From positions 28,035,513-28,099,512 of the forward strand of contig NC_080677.1 in assembly GCF_030445035.2 (NCBI RefSeq): a DNA stretch of 64,000 nucleotides, written 5' to 3'. Positions 37,230-49,649 of this stretch are shown here, one piece after another. Numbering within the stretch: the stretch's first letter is position 1; every line of letters begins with the position of its first letter. This stretch comes from Dasypus novemcinctus. Lineage: Eukaryota > Chordata > Mammalia > Cingulata > Dasypodidae. Below the pieces are notes generated by a model. It searched no databases and had not been told where the DNA came from. It saw only the letters and a list, made by a program, of their open reading frames with translations. The position numbers and the translations under genes are program-made.

Positions 37230-38080
37230 AAACAGGACCGAGCTTCTTAGAGAAAGAAACCGAGGTGGCGGTGACACCACTTGCGACGCCCTCTTGCTCA
37301 GGTTTGTCGGCCTCCCGGGGGGAAGTGGGGGGAGCACGTGCGAAGGCTAAGGAGGGCAACAGAACATGGGTGCGGTGGTCGCGGGCGAAGCGGGCCTGGG
37401 GTGGGCCTGGGAGCTGGACGGCTCCGGACGGCCGGTTGCCTGCGGTCCCCTCGGGCCCCCCGCAGGCACGACGAGGCGGCGCAGGCAGCAGCCGGCGGGG
37501 ACGCAGGCGGCACCGCGCCCTCCGCCGTCGCCCCGCTGGGCGCAGGTAAACCGCGCGCCTCCCACCCGCAGCGGGCGCCCTGGGGGGCCCCGGGCCGCGC
37601 CCTCCGAGCAGGGCGCCGCTTCCAGGCAGACCTCGTCAGGCCAGGGAAGGGAGGAGCGGCGTGGGGAGCGGGAGGGCGCGCCAAGGCGGGCGGGCCGGGA
37701 GCCCCTGCCCCGGGCGGGGAAGGAGGTGACCCCGAGGATCCAGGTCCCGAGGGGCGGGAAGGGCGTCTCCCTTTTCCACCGCTCAGTCTCCGCAGTGGAG
37801 GACCGGGCGGCGGCGGCGGCTGCAGCTTGTCCAAGTCCTGCTAAGAAGGGAAACCGTCCTGTCCCGCCCACGGCTGGCGGGACTCCTGGAGCCAAGGCTG
37901 CGAGGCCTGGGCCACATGCTCCAGAGGGCAGAGTCCCCCTGTCCCTTAACTTGTCCCGCTGTAAACGGCCGGGCCTTGGGCTCGCCAAGCTGCGATGCTG
38001 CCAGGGGCCAAGGGGCGGAGGAGCTGCTGCCGGCCGGGCGCCTGATGTAGGCGCCTTTTTAAGAGAGAGTGTTGGCACCT
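37230..38080. promoter_or_regulatory. CpG island downstream of NEUROD6
   Basis: GC content and CpG density jump abruptly against the AT-rich, CpG-depleted surroundings; for example, the 60 bases from 37501 hold roughly a dozen CpGs. A CACGTG E-box lies at 37335-37340 and a donor-like CAG/GTAAAC at 37545/37546. Open frames of 281 codons (+, 37366-38211) and 297 codons (-, 37347-38240) overlap head to tail. They are Ala/Gly/Pro/Arg-rich, as expected of any GC-rich DNA with few stops, and resemble no protein I know. It may be a promoter for an unannotated transcript, or a methylation-protected regulatory island of the NEUROD6 locus. Confidence 0.75.
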
Positions 38081-41000
38081 GTTCATTCACATCCCACGAG
38101 GACAGGGGCAAAGAAATAGGGAAAAGAAAAGGAATTGTGCCCTCCAGGAGTAGGGAGAAGTTTGCCCAAGGAAGAGAACCGTCTGTCCCTCTGTCTCGAC
38201 CACAGGCGTGAATCGCTGTTGCTTCTTTCCATATGCGCACGAAAGCTGCTCTCGGGAAGTCTGTCCAGGATTGCCAAGATTGCAGGGCTTCTTTAGGGCT
38301 CCTCAGACACTGTCCGGGTGCTGTTCACCCCATCTTGAACAGAAAGCAAGAAAATGAGAATGCATCTGGCTATAGAAGAAAATCTGGCTTTAAAAAAATA
38401 AAAAATTTTAAAAAGCAAGCCCATTTAGTTACTAGCTGATAAAAAGTGTAGGTTCTCCCCCACCCTAGCACCAGTGGGACCCCTGCCCAACTGAGAACAG
38501 CCTTGCGCCTGTCTGAACTTTATTGGTTCAGGCAGCTTTTGAAAACCGCAGGTTCACAAATTCCTGTTGGAACTAGAAATTGCAAGAGGAGATGTATTCT
38601 CTCCGTCTCCCTTCTGGCAATATGGGAGAGCCAAGAAGGAAAGCAGCCGTCAGGGTCTGGGAAAGAAGCAGGCGTTCAGAAGCAGCTTCTGATCTCAGAG
38701 CTTTGTTCATAAGGAACTCAAGCAAGAGGGCCAAGTTTTAGGGCACAGACCCCAGAAGAGTGTGACAATTCTTCCACAATTTGGATGCACAAATCCAACC
38801 TTCAGTGGACTGATGCAACTGGGAGCACTCTTTGTGTGTTAGTGGAGTGTGTCAAACTGATCCCTGTGGCTTTGTCACCCTTCAGATTCCATTGATGGGG
38901 CCTGGCAAGAATCACACAGGTGGCCCGCCTTACCTATCACCAACAGTCATGTGTCTGTTTTCTTCCCCAGCAGGACTCCTCCTGTTTGTTCCCTTTTGGC
39001 TTTACAATCCTGAGAAATCATACCACTTGTTCATTCATATACCCCAGCCTTGTAGATGCCATGCCCACAGAATCTCATCGTTCAAGGTATCAATCCACTG
39101 AAAGGGAAAATAGTATAGACAGTACAGTTTAGAACAAGGAAGGCTTATAGTCAGATTTGGATCAAAACTGCCTCACCACTTACCACTTGGTGCAGCCTCA
39201 AAGAGATCGTGGGAAAACGCCCAAAAGAATGGATGTCAGTGTATCTTAGCAGGCCGCTCTCTTCCTAACTCAGCTTCCCTCCACCCTTCCTTTACCTCCT
39301 GGGGTGAACAGGTCTTTCTCTCTTCTGAATCCTTATGATAATTATTACTTTTCAAATTGTTCAGGTATTGCTTCTTATGAACTGAATTGTTACATGAGGC
39401 TTGTATTTTACTTCCCTTTTATCCCTATTAGATTTGGAGAGATATGTGGCTTCAACAAAATAAAAGTGTATTTCTCTCTCCTATAAAAGAAGGTAGTGAT
39501 CTCTAGTACAGGACTGTTACTGCTATTCCAAGGACAGCAGAAGCCTGGGTGCCTTTTACCTTTCCACTCCACTAGCCTTAGGGTGGGACTTCCATTCTCG
39601 GCATCGCCTCATGGTCCAAGACAGTTGCTGGAGTGCTACCCATTGTGTACTCATTCTAAGTGAGAAGAAGAAGGAAAGGGGATGGCAAATGGGTTTCCCA
39701 CCCATGATCAGTCTCTTTTAGGGTATTAATGGAAGCTCCATCCAATGACTTCCACTTACATCTCATTGGCCTCCTCTTGATTTAAGAGAAGCTGGGAAAT
39801 ATATCCTTTGATCACAGCAAATGTCCTGTAAGTAGAAAGAAGGAGAGAATAGATGTTGTCACCTAGAAACCTAGTAATCTCTGCCATGCCTCCCCTTCTG
39901 ACTCCTCAAGGACGTGGAACTCATCTTATGTACCCTTTGGACCACCTTGGTACCCTGCCTTGCACATTGTGGGTGCTAAATGTAATTTGAACTTGTTCTA
40001 AAAACCCTCATGACCGCTCGGGGGTCAGACGTTGATCCAGACTGTCTCTTCTACCTGTGCACTAACAGACTTCAACCAGACCATTGCTGCAGTACAAACT
40101 CCTTTTGCATCCTTCCTTCTTTGATGTCCCTCTCGGTGGCTGTCTTGAGCCACACTGATGTTTTCCGCCCCACAGTGCAATGCCCCTGACCTCCAACATG
40201 CACTTCCATTCAGCCCGTGGTCCCACCTGCCTTACACAGAAGGTTCAGGCCAGAACAGAGTTTCCTTAGCTTACTTTCTTAGTTAAGAAAGCCCGATCTT
40301 TACACCCATTTTCCTTTCACTAGTTTTGCATGACTTTCCGAGACCATTGCCTTAAACTCTGCTGTCCACCCAATTCTTTCTTCCCTGCCTGGGAACTTAC
40401 ACTTTTTTGGAATACTCTCTTTCCATTTCTGTTATCCCATTCCCCTTTGACTACATAGATTTGTATTATCAAAAGGGCTCTTAGGCTCCCCCAGCTTATG
40501 AATTCTAGGTAAGATTTGTCCAAAGTCCAGCTTGCCACCCTTGTGCTCCCTCACCAACTCCCACCCCTCTGCCTGCCAAATGTATGACCTCAGGCCTCTT
40601 TGCTCTATGTGTTTCCAAGGTGTGGAAGGAGAGGGCTTCATCTACCATTCTTGTTGCTCCAGTTGCCTCTCCTCAGTCATGTTCCCCATGCCCAGGCCAC
40701 CTCCAATGAAGCATCACGTGGCCGATGTGCTCCTCCAGCAGCCCACCTGGGCCCCTCACCCACCTTTGAACTCCGTCAGCCTTTGGGCATCTAAGCCCTC
40801 CTCTGAAACTGCTTTCTCTTTCTCTCTCATGCCAGCTATGTCTGGGTCTCTGGCCTATAAGGAAAAATATATTTTTATTTTAAAGGGCAGATGGAGTGCT
40901 TAAGCTCCTGAGGATGAGGGTCTCTTGTTCGAACCACCAATGCTTTTGGCTGTAGGGCCCTCAGCCACCTCTGGGAGCTGAGCTGGGGTAGGTTCAAGCA

Positions 41001-41689
41001 TAGGCTCATGCTATCCACAAAGCTAGTGCACCTTTTGCCCCCTCCCCTGGTGCTTCTTGAATTGTCCTCACTTGTCTGATACTTTCCCTATTCCCTTTCC
41101 CACGGACTACCTATTCCTTAATTAGATTCCCACGGGGAACCCACATTAGGACAAAGTTCAAGTTCTTCCCTTGAGAAGCTATCTCCCAGGGGCACAGGGA
41201 CAGGAAAGGCTCATAAACTATCCTTTCATACTAATATATATAACACAGTGCCTTACCCTAAGCAAGGACCCAGGCATGTTTCCAAGACTGCCTTCCCCTA
41301 TTGGAGAACAAAATCTAAACATCGGTAGTCATCCTGAAGTCCCACCCAGCCTCCTGTTTGCTTTCCTTCCTAGTCAAAGTTTTTCAATAAAAACTTGGCA
41401 CCAAATGCCTCGATTTCTTCAGAACCATCTCTTCTTCATGAGCTGTGGTCCTTCTTCTATGGAGACCCAATGGAGAGTGCATATGTGTTAATGTTTGCTC
41501 TAAGCCCTGCAATATCATTTGAACAAAGTGTACTGATGCTTAAAAAAAAATGCATGTGAAAATCATTGAGATAAAGAAATGAGATATTGGGTTGGAAAAG
41601 TAGGCTTGCAATCCCTTACATAAAGCCTTGGGTGCCAGCCAAGGGGCTGTGGGAAACAACCTGAGGGTGACAGTCTGAGGAACCAGCTT
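38081..41689. other. Intergenic, mostly unassigned
   Basis: A probable L2 3' end on + at 39890-39990 ('gcacattgtgggtgctaaat'). Pyrimidine-rich unassigned sequence at 40000-40850. A weak tRNA-like patch near 40890-40935 was not accepted. No gene. Confidence 0.4.
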
Positions 41690-41790
41690 TGTCCAATGTG
41701 TCACTAGCTCTGTGCCCATGGACTAGTGACACAGCATTGCTGAGCCTCAGTTTCCAGTAAAATAAGAACCATGAGAATGAATATAAGTTA
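41690..41790 (+). mobile_element. MIR fragment
   Basis: 'tcactagctctgtgcccatg' then 'gctgagcctcagtttccagt' is the central MIR segment. Confidence 0.55.
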
Positions 41791-42289
41791 CTGCAGTCCA
41801 ATGAGAGCTCTTCAGTCCACATTCCTTTGCTCTCTCTCTGCTGCTCCTGCCCTTCCCTGCCTTCCAAGGCTGCCGTGGGACTCCTCCCACCTTGTTAGTT
41901 CTTTGGCTGTCTCTTCCACCAGCTCTTTCTCCTGCTTTCAGTTTTCCTCAGGCCCCAGCCCTCTGCTCTTCTGCACGCTGGTTTAAGATATCCCAGTCCG
42001 CCCAAGGCTTCCTGGCCCTGCCCCCTCCGCAAGAGGACTGCTTGGTCTCTACTGCAGCCCACCAAATAGCTTTCACTTGGATATTCCATTGTCTCCTGAA
42101 ACTTGACTGGGATGAAAGCCTCTCTAAAACACTGGACTGTGTGCTCCGTGAGAGCATGGGCAGGTCAATCTTTTCATGCTGCTAATAGCACCTGCACTCA
42201 TTAAATTCTTGATTCAATGATTACACTGAAAGATATAAGCTTGGGTTTTATGAGATAACTGTCCCATATCAAAGTCAAAGCAGCCTGGG
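41791..42289. other. Intergenic, possible L2 remnant
   Basis: Pyrimidine-rich. 'ggactgtgtgctccgtgaga' near 42132 resembles L2 on +, but the copy is weak. Short overlapping frames are not convincing. Confidence 0.35.
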
Positions 42290-42430
42290 CTTTTCACACC
42301 CAACAAATGACACTAAGCAACCACCGTGAGGTTCAGATTTTTCACCTTTTAAGTGAGGATAATAGCACATATGTAATAGGGATTTTGTGAAGATTCAAAG
42401 TGATCATTTACAAAAAGCAGTGAACTCACT
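42290..42430 (+). mobile_element. MIR 3' part
   Basis: 'caccttttaagtgaggataa' followed by 'gtgaagattcaaagtgatca' matches the second half of MIR. Confidence 0.6.
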
Positions 42431-43679
42431 TCCTGATCAGAGTAAGCAAGCAATTGATGACACCAGTTGCTAGAATGACACCAATTAATAGATTATAAAC
42501 ATATTAAGTTCTGCTGAATTTGAATATCGTGAACAACACTATTTTTCTAAGTGCAAATTACATCCAGTTGGTGTGGTGTGCTACAAATTCATTGAATTTA
42601 GTGGATTTGGTCAATATATTTTTAACAGAACTAAAAAGTAGAGTCACACATAGTAAAAGCATGCACTAATTCATGAAACTTTGCTTCAGGTACAGACACA
42701 CACAGACACATAGCAAAACATATTTTATGATGTCACTGTTAAAAAAGCTGGACCACCACTGATCTGGAAGATCCCTGTGGGGTAATAAATGTGTCAGAAA
42801 GCCAAAGACAGTTCTGGTTCTGCAGTCATCTGCACTCAGGCTGATCTCCCCCCACCAGAAAGGTGAGAAGTCTTAGGAGAGACCCCCAGGATCACCCCGT
42901 GGGCTCCAAGGATTACTTTTGCAATGTAGAGGAACTACTCACGTGCCAAGCCAAGAGCTTTCTTTCTTTCCAGAGTTTGGAAAAGGCAGTATTGTAATGA
43001 GAATGCGAAGGGGGAAATGGTAAAGAACAAAGATCCTATTAATATTAGGAAGGAGAGGAGGAACCCAGGAGGTTCCGAGCCCTTATATTGCAGTAAAAAG
43101 TAAGAACAAAAAAAGACTTTAAGGACCTATCAGAATTACTCATGAAAATCCAATCCAGGCCTAGGTTTGCTCAGTCTCTGATTCTCAAGTTTTTCTGGTC
43201 GTCAGAATCTTCCAGGGACACATGAATCATTTTCATTTGTTTTCTTTTCTTGTTCTATGAATATTGGTTTCTAGATTCTCCTCCTACCTACTCAGTCACA
43301 TGACTACTTCATTATATGGTCCATGCACATTTTTGGAATGATTAGACAAGATGTATTTCACCTCAGTAAGCAATGAACGAAGAGATCTAGACAGGAATCC
43401 CAGCCAGCGCTCTTCAGGGAACTGGAATTGTGAGTAAAGAAGAAAATACTCCAACTTTCCTAGTTGCATATTTCTGGCTCTGTAGCCATATATTTCCAAT
43501 AGTTTGTGCCCCAATGATCAATGAAGAGAGTGGTAAAAAAAAAAAAAAATTGGTCGCCCTCTACAAAAAGCTGGAGCTTGTTTGGGCAATTGCTCCCTGC
43601 TTTCCATTAAACCTCAAAATAATGGTTCTGGCCTTTTTCCTCTCTCAATTGGGGGAGAAATCTGGAGGTTCCATGAGTG
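42431..43679. other. Intergenic, unassigned
   Basis: No gene or clear repeat seen; A14 tract at about 43535-43549. Confidence 0.4.
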
Positions 43680-44070
43680 GAGTTGTTCATTCATTCAACA
43701 ATTCGTTTTTTGAGTCCCTACTATAATGCTGATTCATTCTCTGCCCTGGGTAGTGAGGATGCAGCGAAGGAGGAGAAGGCAGGTTCCCTGTTCTCGTGTA
43801 GGTCCTAGGGTGGCAGGATGCCTCTGTGTCCTTTCACCCAGGTGCCGTGCTGTTAGCAAGTGCCATCGTGTACCGGGTGCTGTGCAAGGGCCAGGAAGAG
43901 GGGCCCAGGGGTGAGCAGGATCGATGTGGACTCTGCTGTCCTGGAACCCAAGTAACCAAGACCAACAGGGCATCTGTTCATTCAACAAACACCTATTACT
44001 AAATTACCACTTTTCAGACGCTGCACTAGGAATGGAGGATATAAAAATAAGACACAACGCCTACCTGCCA
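43680..44070 (-). mobile_element. Two LINE-2 3' ends, antisense
   Basis: 'ttcattcattcaacaattcg' at 43687 and 'tgttcattcaacaaacacc' at 43975 each begin a reversed L2 tail, the second followed by 'acgctgcactaggaatggag'. Confidence 0.6.
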
Positions 44071-44799
44071 AGAACAGGGAATAGTAAATCAAATTTATAT
44101 CTATTTACATGTTTGTCTCCCATAATTCCCTGTTCAATATCATCTGATACTGACAGATAAAGGCAAAATCTACTCTGCCTGGGCAGGGCCACAGAGGGAG
44201 CAGGACTAGGGGTCTCCTGGAGAAGCAGATCCCTGAGCTGCCTCATGGGGGATTAGAGTCATTTCGCGTGTGAATGAGCATTGGAAGGTTTCAAGTGGGA
44301 ATGCCTCTTCCCCCTCCTGTTATTTCCTTCTAGGTGGAGGTATGACATCGCTGGCCTTGTAATACCTCCTAAACGCCTTAAGCTTGGAAAAGACTAGTGG
44401 GCATACTTGGCTCAGCTCCTCATTCCCAGCCATGCTGTTCTTGTGCGTTCCCCACTGATTTTGTCCAAGGAACTGCGGGAAGCCTGCGGTGGCCCAGTGT
44501 CTTCTCTGGCTATTCCGAACAGTCAGTGCATTTCCCTGGTTGAGTTAGCAAGCCCATTGAGCTCATACTATAAGCAATGCCCTCTGACCTCAACTTACCA
44601 AGTATAAAGCTGATCTTTGGTTTCTATCTGCCTTAGTTCTTATCTTATTAACCCATTGGATTTGGAGGGGTAGGAGAGGCTATTTACAGAGAGCCCCCTT
44701 GAAGACTCCAATAAAAGGGAATTTCAGGCAGAAATGTACTTTACAGAAGGGAAGGTGCAAATCACTTTCGAGAATTACAAGTTCAGATGGAGGTGTCTG

Positions 44800-45210
44800 G
44801 CTAAGTAAGGGAGGGATCTGCACGAGATGAACCTGGAGAAACTGGCAAAGGCCACACCATGGAAAGCCTCATAGGTCTGCAGAGAAGCCACTGCAGGGGC
44901 TTACACAGAAGAGGACATCAGCATATTTGCATTTCAGAAGCGTCTTGGTGGCGGCAAAGTGGGGGGTGGGCAGGTGCATCCACTACTAGGGAACCAATCA
45001 GGAAGTAGCTCCAATGAACGGCGATAAGAGAGGGAAATAATCATATGTACTGCCTGATTCTGGAAACTGAGCAAGAGAGGTGGGTTTGAAAACAGTTACC
45101 ACACCACTGATAGTTAGGATAGATTAATAGGAAGTGCAGGAGCAAGCAGGCTGGCGATGGGGGACGTTAGAAGGACCTCAGTTTTGAACTTGTTGTGCCT
45201 AAGGCGAGGC
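44800..45210 (-). mobile_element. LINE-2, antisense
   Basis: 'ccatggaaagcctcataggt', 'gaagccactgcaggggctta' and 'ccaatcaggaagtagctcca' follow the reversed L2 3' region in order, with heavy decay. Confidence 0.6.
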
Positions 45211-45231
45211 CATTAAAGCCAAGAGAAAGAA

Positions 45232-45261
45232 TGAGTTCAAACTCATTGAGTTCAAACTCAG
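45232..45261. repeat. Short tandem duplication
   Basis: A 15-base unit TGAGTTCAAACTCA(T/G) occurs twice in a row, differing in the last base. The core GAGTTCAAACTC is nearly palindromic. Confidence 0.85.
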
Positions 45262-45329
45262 AGAGTGCCAGGCTTGAAAGGGCTTGAAAAGATCGAAACC
45301 CAAGCGCTGAGATGGTTTCCCTGAGAACA

Positions 45330-45540
45330 GCTCCTCTTCAGCAATAAACATGTCATGGGGCAAATTCTTTGTTGTATTTGGAGTTATTCTCTAAGCATCT
45401 GTATTCTTATTTGCAGTTGTTGAGATCCGTAAGAATTAACTGATAGTGTTTAGGGAGGGTAAAGTGAAATATTATATGTAAAGCACTCAGCATGTCTGGC
45501 ACATAGTAAATGCTCAACAGGTAATGGCCATTGCCAAATA
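45330..45540 (+). mobile_element. MIR 3' part
   Basis: Ends with 'atgtctggcacatagtaaat' and 'gctcaacag', the MIR 3' terminus, preceded by 'aagcactcagc'. Confidence 0.65.
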
Positions 45541-45904
45541 TTTGCATGTAGTTTACTCATAGCAGTATTTTTTTGTTAAGTACTAGCTGGTTTCTCCTTC
45601 GCCATCTCCTCCTTCTAATGCCAGTCATTGTTTATTTGGGGGAATCCAACTAATTTTAATATTATCCTAAGTAAATATAATTAGGAAGAAAAATCTGTAG
45701 CTAATAAAATGGCAATATATTTAAAAGTCATGTATAAACCCTTACTATATTGTTTGTGGGTGTATGTTTTTATACCACTATTTCCTATTGTCAGAGGTCT
45801 CCTTTGACATGGATTCTAAGAAAATAGGAAATAGGCCATCTGGCTTAGCTGAGACCCACACCGCCCCACTCCAAAGTATAGGGGTGAGACTGCTTCCCAT
45901 GGAG

Positions 45905-46135
45905 AAAAAGTAAATTAATGTTTACTGAACCTCTTACACGACCATCTCTGCATTAGACTTCCTTACATTTTAACTCATGTATCCCTCCCAGCAGTGCAGG
46001 TAGAGAGTTTGGTGTGAGAATTCCATTTTACAGACACAGATTGAGGCTCACAGCAGTTATGCAACCGGTTCAAGCTCACAGAGCAAAGAAATGGTGGATC
46101 CGGAATTCAACCAGTCCTGCCTGGCAACAATGGCA
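45905..46135 (-). mobile_element. MIR SINE, antisense
   Basis: 'tccattttacagacacagat' then 'tgaggctcacagcagttatg' and 'cggaattcaaccagtcctgc' follow reversed MIR. Confidence 0.68.
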
Positions 46136-46169
46136 ACATCTTCCCATCCACCTTAGCTGCCCCCAGAGA

Positions 46170-46385
46170 AGTCCAGCAGCTCACATTGAATGAGGCTTTT
46201 TCTAAGCACTTCACAGTACTTTCTCATTCGATTCTCATGATAACCTGTGTACTACATTAGCCGCCTCAGGAAAGTGAGGCATGAAAACCAGACCAGAGTC
46301 ACACAGTTGATAAGGAGAGGAATGTAAATTCAATCCCAGGAAGTCTGCCTCCAGAACTCTCACCACCTTAAACTGCTTCACTTAT
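46170..46385 (-). mobile_element. MIR SINE, antisense, second copy
   Basis: 'tcattcgattctcatgataa', 'aggaaagtgaggcatgaaaa', 'gagtcacacagttgataagg' follow reversed MIR, just after another MIR. Confidence 0.68.
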
Positions 46386-47209
46386 GAGAACCAATCACAC
46401 GGACTTTTTGCCCTGACACTAAAGCATGCTTAGTTTTCAGTCCAGCTGGGGAATGAAAATAAGTTATATAATAAGGATAAATCACCTAGAAAATAGGAAA
46501 AAAAAATACTTGCAACAATGTATTTCCCACTTGGCTGTACTAGGATGATGACTGCTACTGGCTATTGCATATCAACTAAGTTATCCAGTTTGAGTAAAAT
46601 AGGTTCTTTTTCTTAAAAAATATTGGGTGTTAGGGGAAGTAGTAAATGAACTCTTAAGCTTTCAAAACAATAATCTAACATTACTTAAAAGTCTACAAAT
46701 TTGTTCCTAAATGTATTTAAATCTTACCAGTGAACATGATGCTGGTTATTAAAAAGTAATTCTGAAGAAATTAGCTTGCAGCTACAAAATTAATATAATT
46801 CATTTATTACTTGCAGCCACAAATCAAGATGCTGTTAACACTGCTACACACAATTTAATATGCACAGTAAGTTTCCATATGGCTTCAATTTTAGCTTTCT
46901 GGTCATTCCATTGAATCATTACAAATGGCCTGGCATATCTAATCACAGGGCACTTGACCTACCCAAAGCATGAAGGATGGGCTTTCAAACTATGGAAAGG
47001 TTTGGGTTATTTTTATTTTTTTGTCATAAAAAATGAACATAGTTTTAAATCTATAGGCTTATTTTTACATAGAGATTTAGTGATGGAGAAAACCCAAAAG
47101 GTATCCAAGTTCCAATATTAGCTGATGATTCCATTTCTTCTAGCGCCCAGGTAATTTCCTTCTTCTTCTCACTATCTTTCCTTAGATTAAGTAGAAATGA
47201 ATTGAAAGA
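46386..47209. other. Intergenic, AT-rich, unassigned
   Basis: Non-repetitive to my eye. The part at 46740-46960 has CTGCAGC/TTGCAGC words and an E-box CATATG near 46878 and might be regulatory. No gene. Confidence 0.35.
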
Positions 47210-47860
47210 AAGCTAGAGAATAATCTAAGACCTGAATAACATGGTGAAACTGTTGGGGGATGAGGCTTGTGGTTAATAGTACAAATACAAGAATGTTCTT
47301 CTATGAACCAGAAAAAATGTACGTCACTATTTCAATTGGGGGGTAAGATTATGGTGATACATGGGAAAAATATAATTAATGTAGCTTATAGACTATAATG
47401 AACAGTAATATTGTAATTTTCTTGCATCAATGTCAAAGAAGGTACAATATCAACGTAAGAGTCAATAATAAGGGGGTATGGGATTTTTTTCTTTAGGCCC
47501 AAGGAAAATGTGGGGCTATGACTGCACAAATCTGTGATGAAAGTGAGAGCCATTGAGTGTACACTTTGGATAGACTCTATAAGGCATATAACACAGTGAA
47601 CCATGTGGTGGAAGATGGACTGTGGTTAACAGTACAAACTTGAGAGTGTTTTCTCATAAACTGTAACAAATGTACAATACCAATACGTGGTGTTAATGAT
47701 GGCGGGGTATGTAAAAAATATACCCAATGTAACCTATGGACTACAGTTAGTGGTAATAGTCTGATGACTATCAACATCTGGGTGATAATTTTAAGTTTTA
47801 TATTATATAGATGATCATAACAACTCTTGTGACCTAATTGTGACAAATAAATGCAGTTAG
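47210..47860 (+). mobile_element. LINE-1 3' UTR fragment
   Basis: 'gaccatagactataatgaac'-type text and 'gtaacaaatgtacaatacca' recur here as in the copies at 21230-21937 and 48885-49310. Confidence 0.6.
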
Positions 47861-47995
47861 CTGTATTTCATTATTTCAGAAATAGAAAAGCAGAGAAGTT
47901 AGCTGACCCAACCTCACATTGTTAGTATGTGGCAGAATTTAACTTAGACCCAAGTCTTTCAGCAACTAGCCCCAGAGTCTTATATTGCTCAAAAA
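47861..47995 (-). mobile_element. Probable MIR, antisense
   Basis: 'gaagttagctgacccaacct' and 'gtatgtggcagaatttaac' resemble reversed MIR; weak. Confidence 0.4.
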
Positions 47996-48884
47996 GTCCT
48001 GGCTAATGTCCAAGTTTAATGATGAGACACGTAAGGTATCTATTTCCTGGAACCAGTTACCATAATATCTGCTTTACTCCTTCTAAGGATTGGCTATAGT
48101 TCTTTGAAAGTTTTACTACAAATTTAAACACCTAAAATGATTAAAATCTTGTAATCTGTCTATCAACGTAAATATAGATTCCAGACCATGGGAAAGAACA
48201 CATCCTGGTCAGAATACCATTGGAGCTGGGGAAAGAGACTGGTTCAAAAATCCTTAGAAAAGACAATCTGAGTAATTGAGAGAAATCATGGATTCCCCTT
48301 TGTGCTCCTCAATCTGAAAATGCACTGCCCCTCTCTCTCTTGACTAGGCTGTGATAGGATTTACTATTTTGTATTAACTTTCTCTATAGAGACATCCAAA
48401 AACTATAAGCCAGGCAGACAGCTCAGGAATTTGGCACCCTGTCAGTGGGCATTACTTTGGAATTTATGCTCCCCAGTGTATCAGAGTTGGACTCATTTAT
48501 AGGTTCTTTACATGGCTCTTCTGCTCCTCTTATTTGAAACAATAATTAGCACTATACTTGATAGATATATATGTCCCAGAGACTTAAATCTTCGGTCTGT
48601 CCATGTGCCAGTTGAACCTGAAATTCAGCAGAGTTGCAACACCTACTCTCCAGTTCATTGGACTCACCCAGGAAAACTAATAAGGTGAGGATGGACAATG
48701 CCCATCCCAAGGAGTAGAGTGTCTGCAACTGCAAGCAAGATAACTCCATACATTTGCCCCATGGGATCTAAGCCCCTTCTCAATTAGAAGTAGAGTGGGA
48801 ATCACCATCCCAAAATCCTCAAGATTGAAGAATGAACAATGGGCTAAAGTAGACTTATTATTATTCTACTATAGACTTATTATT
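47996..48884. other. Intergenic, unassigned
   Basis: No gene or certain repeat seen. A 15-base word (tagacttattattat) repeats at 48850 and 48873. Confidence 0.35.
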
Positions 48885-49310
48885 ATTGTTGTAGCAATGG
48901 AAGACCTCTTACTGATATAAAGACAGTGGCCATCAGAGGTTCTGAGGGATGGAAGAGGGGAAAAATAGGTATAACATGGGGGCATTTTCAGGACACTGGA
49001 GTTGCCCACATGACATTGTGGTGCGGGATACAAGTCATTGTATATTTTGTCATAACCTACAAAATTGTGCAGGACAATTTTACATTAAACTGTAATGTAA
49101 AACGTCATCCATAGATAGCAGCAATGTTTCAATATGTGTTCATCAATTGCAACAAATGTACCACAGTAATAAAGGATGTTGTTAATGTGGGAAAGTGTGG
49201 GAGCAGGAGGGAGTGGGGCATATGGGACTCCCTTATATTTTTTATGCAACATTTGTGTCATCTAAAGCTCCTTTAAAAATAAAAAAAATATTAATTAAAA
49301 AAAACCCAGA
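48885..49310 (+). mobile_element. LINE-1 3' UTR fragment
   Basis: 'caattgcaacaaatgtacca' then 'gggactcccttatatttttt' and an A-rich end; same group as 47210-47860. Confidence 0.55.
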
Positions 49311-49364
49311 TATACATGTGTGTAAAGCCGTATACTCTCACTTGTAAATTCTGTTCATATTGTT

Positions 49365-49430
49365 GACCCACACAGCATTCAACGACACACTGTCCTGCAC
49401 ACAGTAGGTGCTCAATAAATGTTTGTTTAG
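49365..49430 (+). mobile_element. LINE-2 3' terminus
   Basis: 'gcacacagtaggtgctcaat' followed by 'aaatgtttgttta'. Confidence 0.55.
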
Positions 49431-49649
49431 CGGAATCCAGTTATATTGTACCCAAAAGGTACCCTCTTTTACCAAGTGCTATGCTTGTCATAGAAGATGG
49501 GATGCGTCTAGTTTGGGTATAGTATTAGTTGGAAATGCTTTATGAAAACCAGGTGACCAGACCACCACGTGGAGCCTGACATACAAAAAGCCACCCACTG
49601 TGGGAAAAAAAGATAACTCAATTTCACGCACTATTTTCTCCAGGAAATT

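Noticed and set aside
37347..38240. Overlapping 281- and 297-codon frames in the CpG island as protein genes
   Set aside because: They lie antiparallel on the same DNA, are Gly/Ala/Pro/Arg-rich, resemble no protein I know, and arise easily where stop codons are rare.
40885..40940. tRNA gene or SINE suggested by a B-box-like TTGTTCGAACC
   Set aside because: No matching A-box or acceptor stem could be drawn, and no tail or duplication was found.
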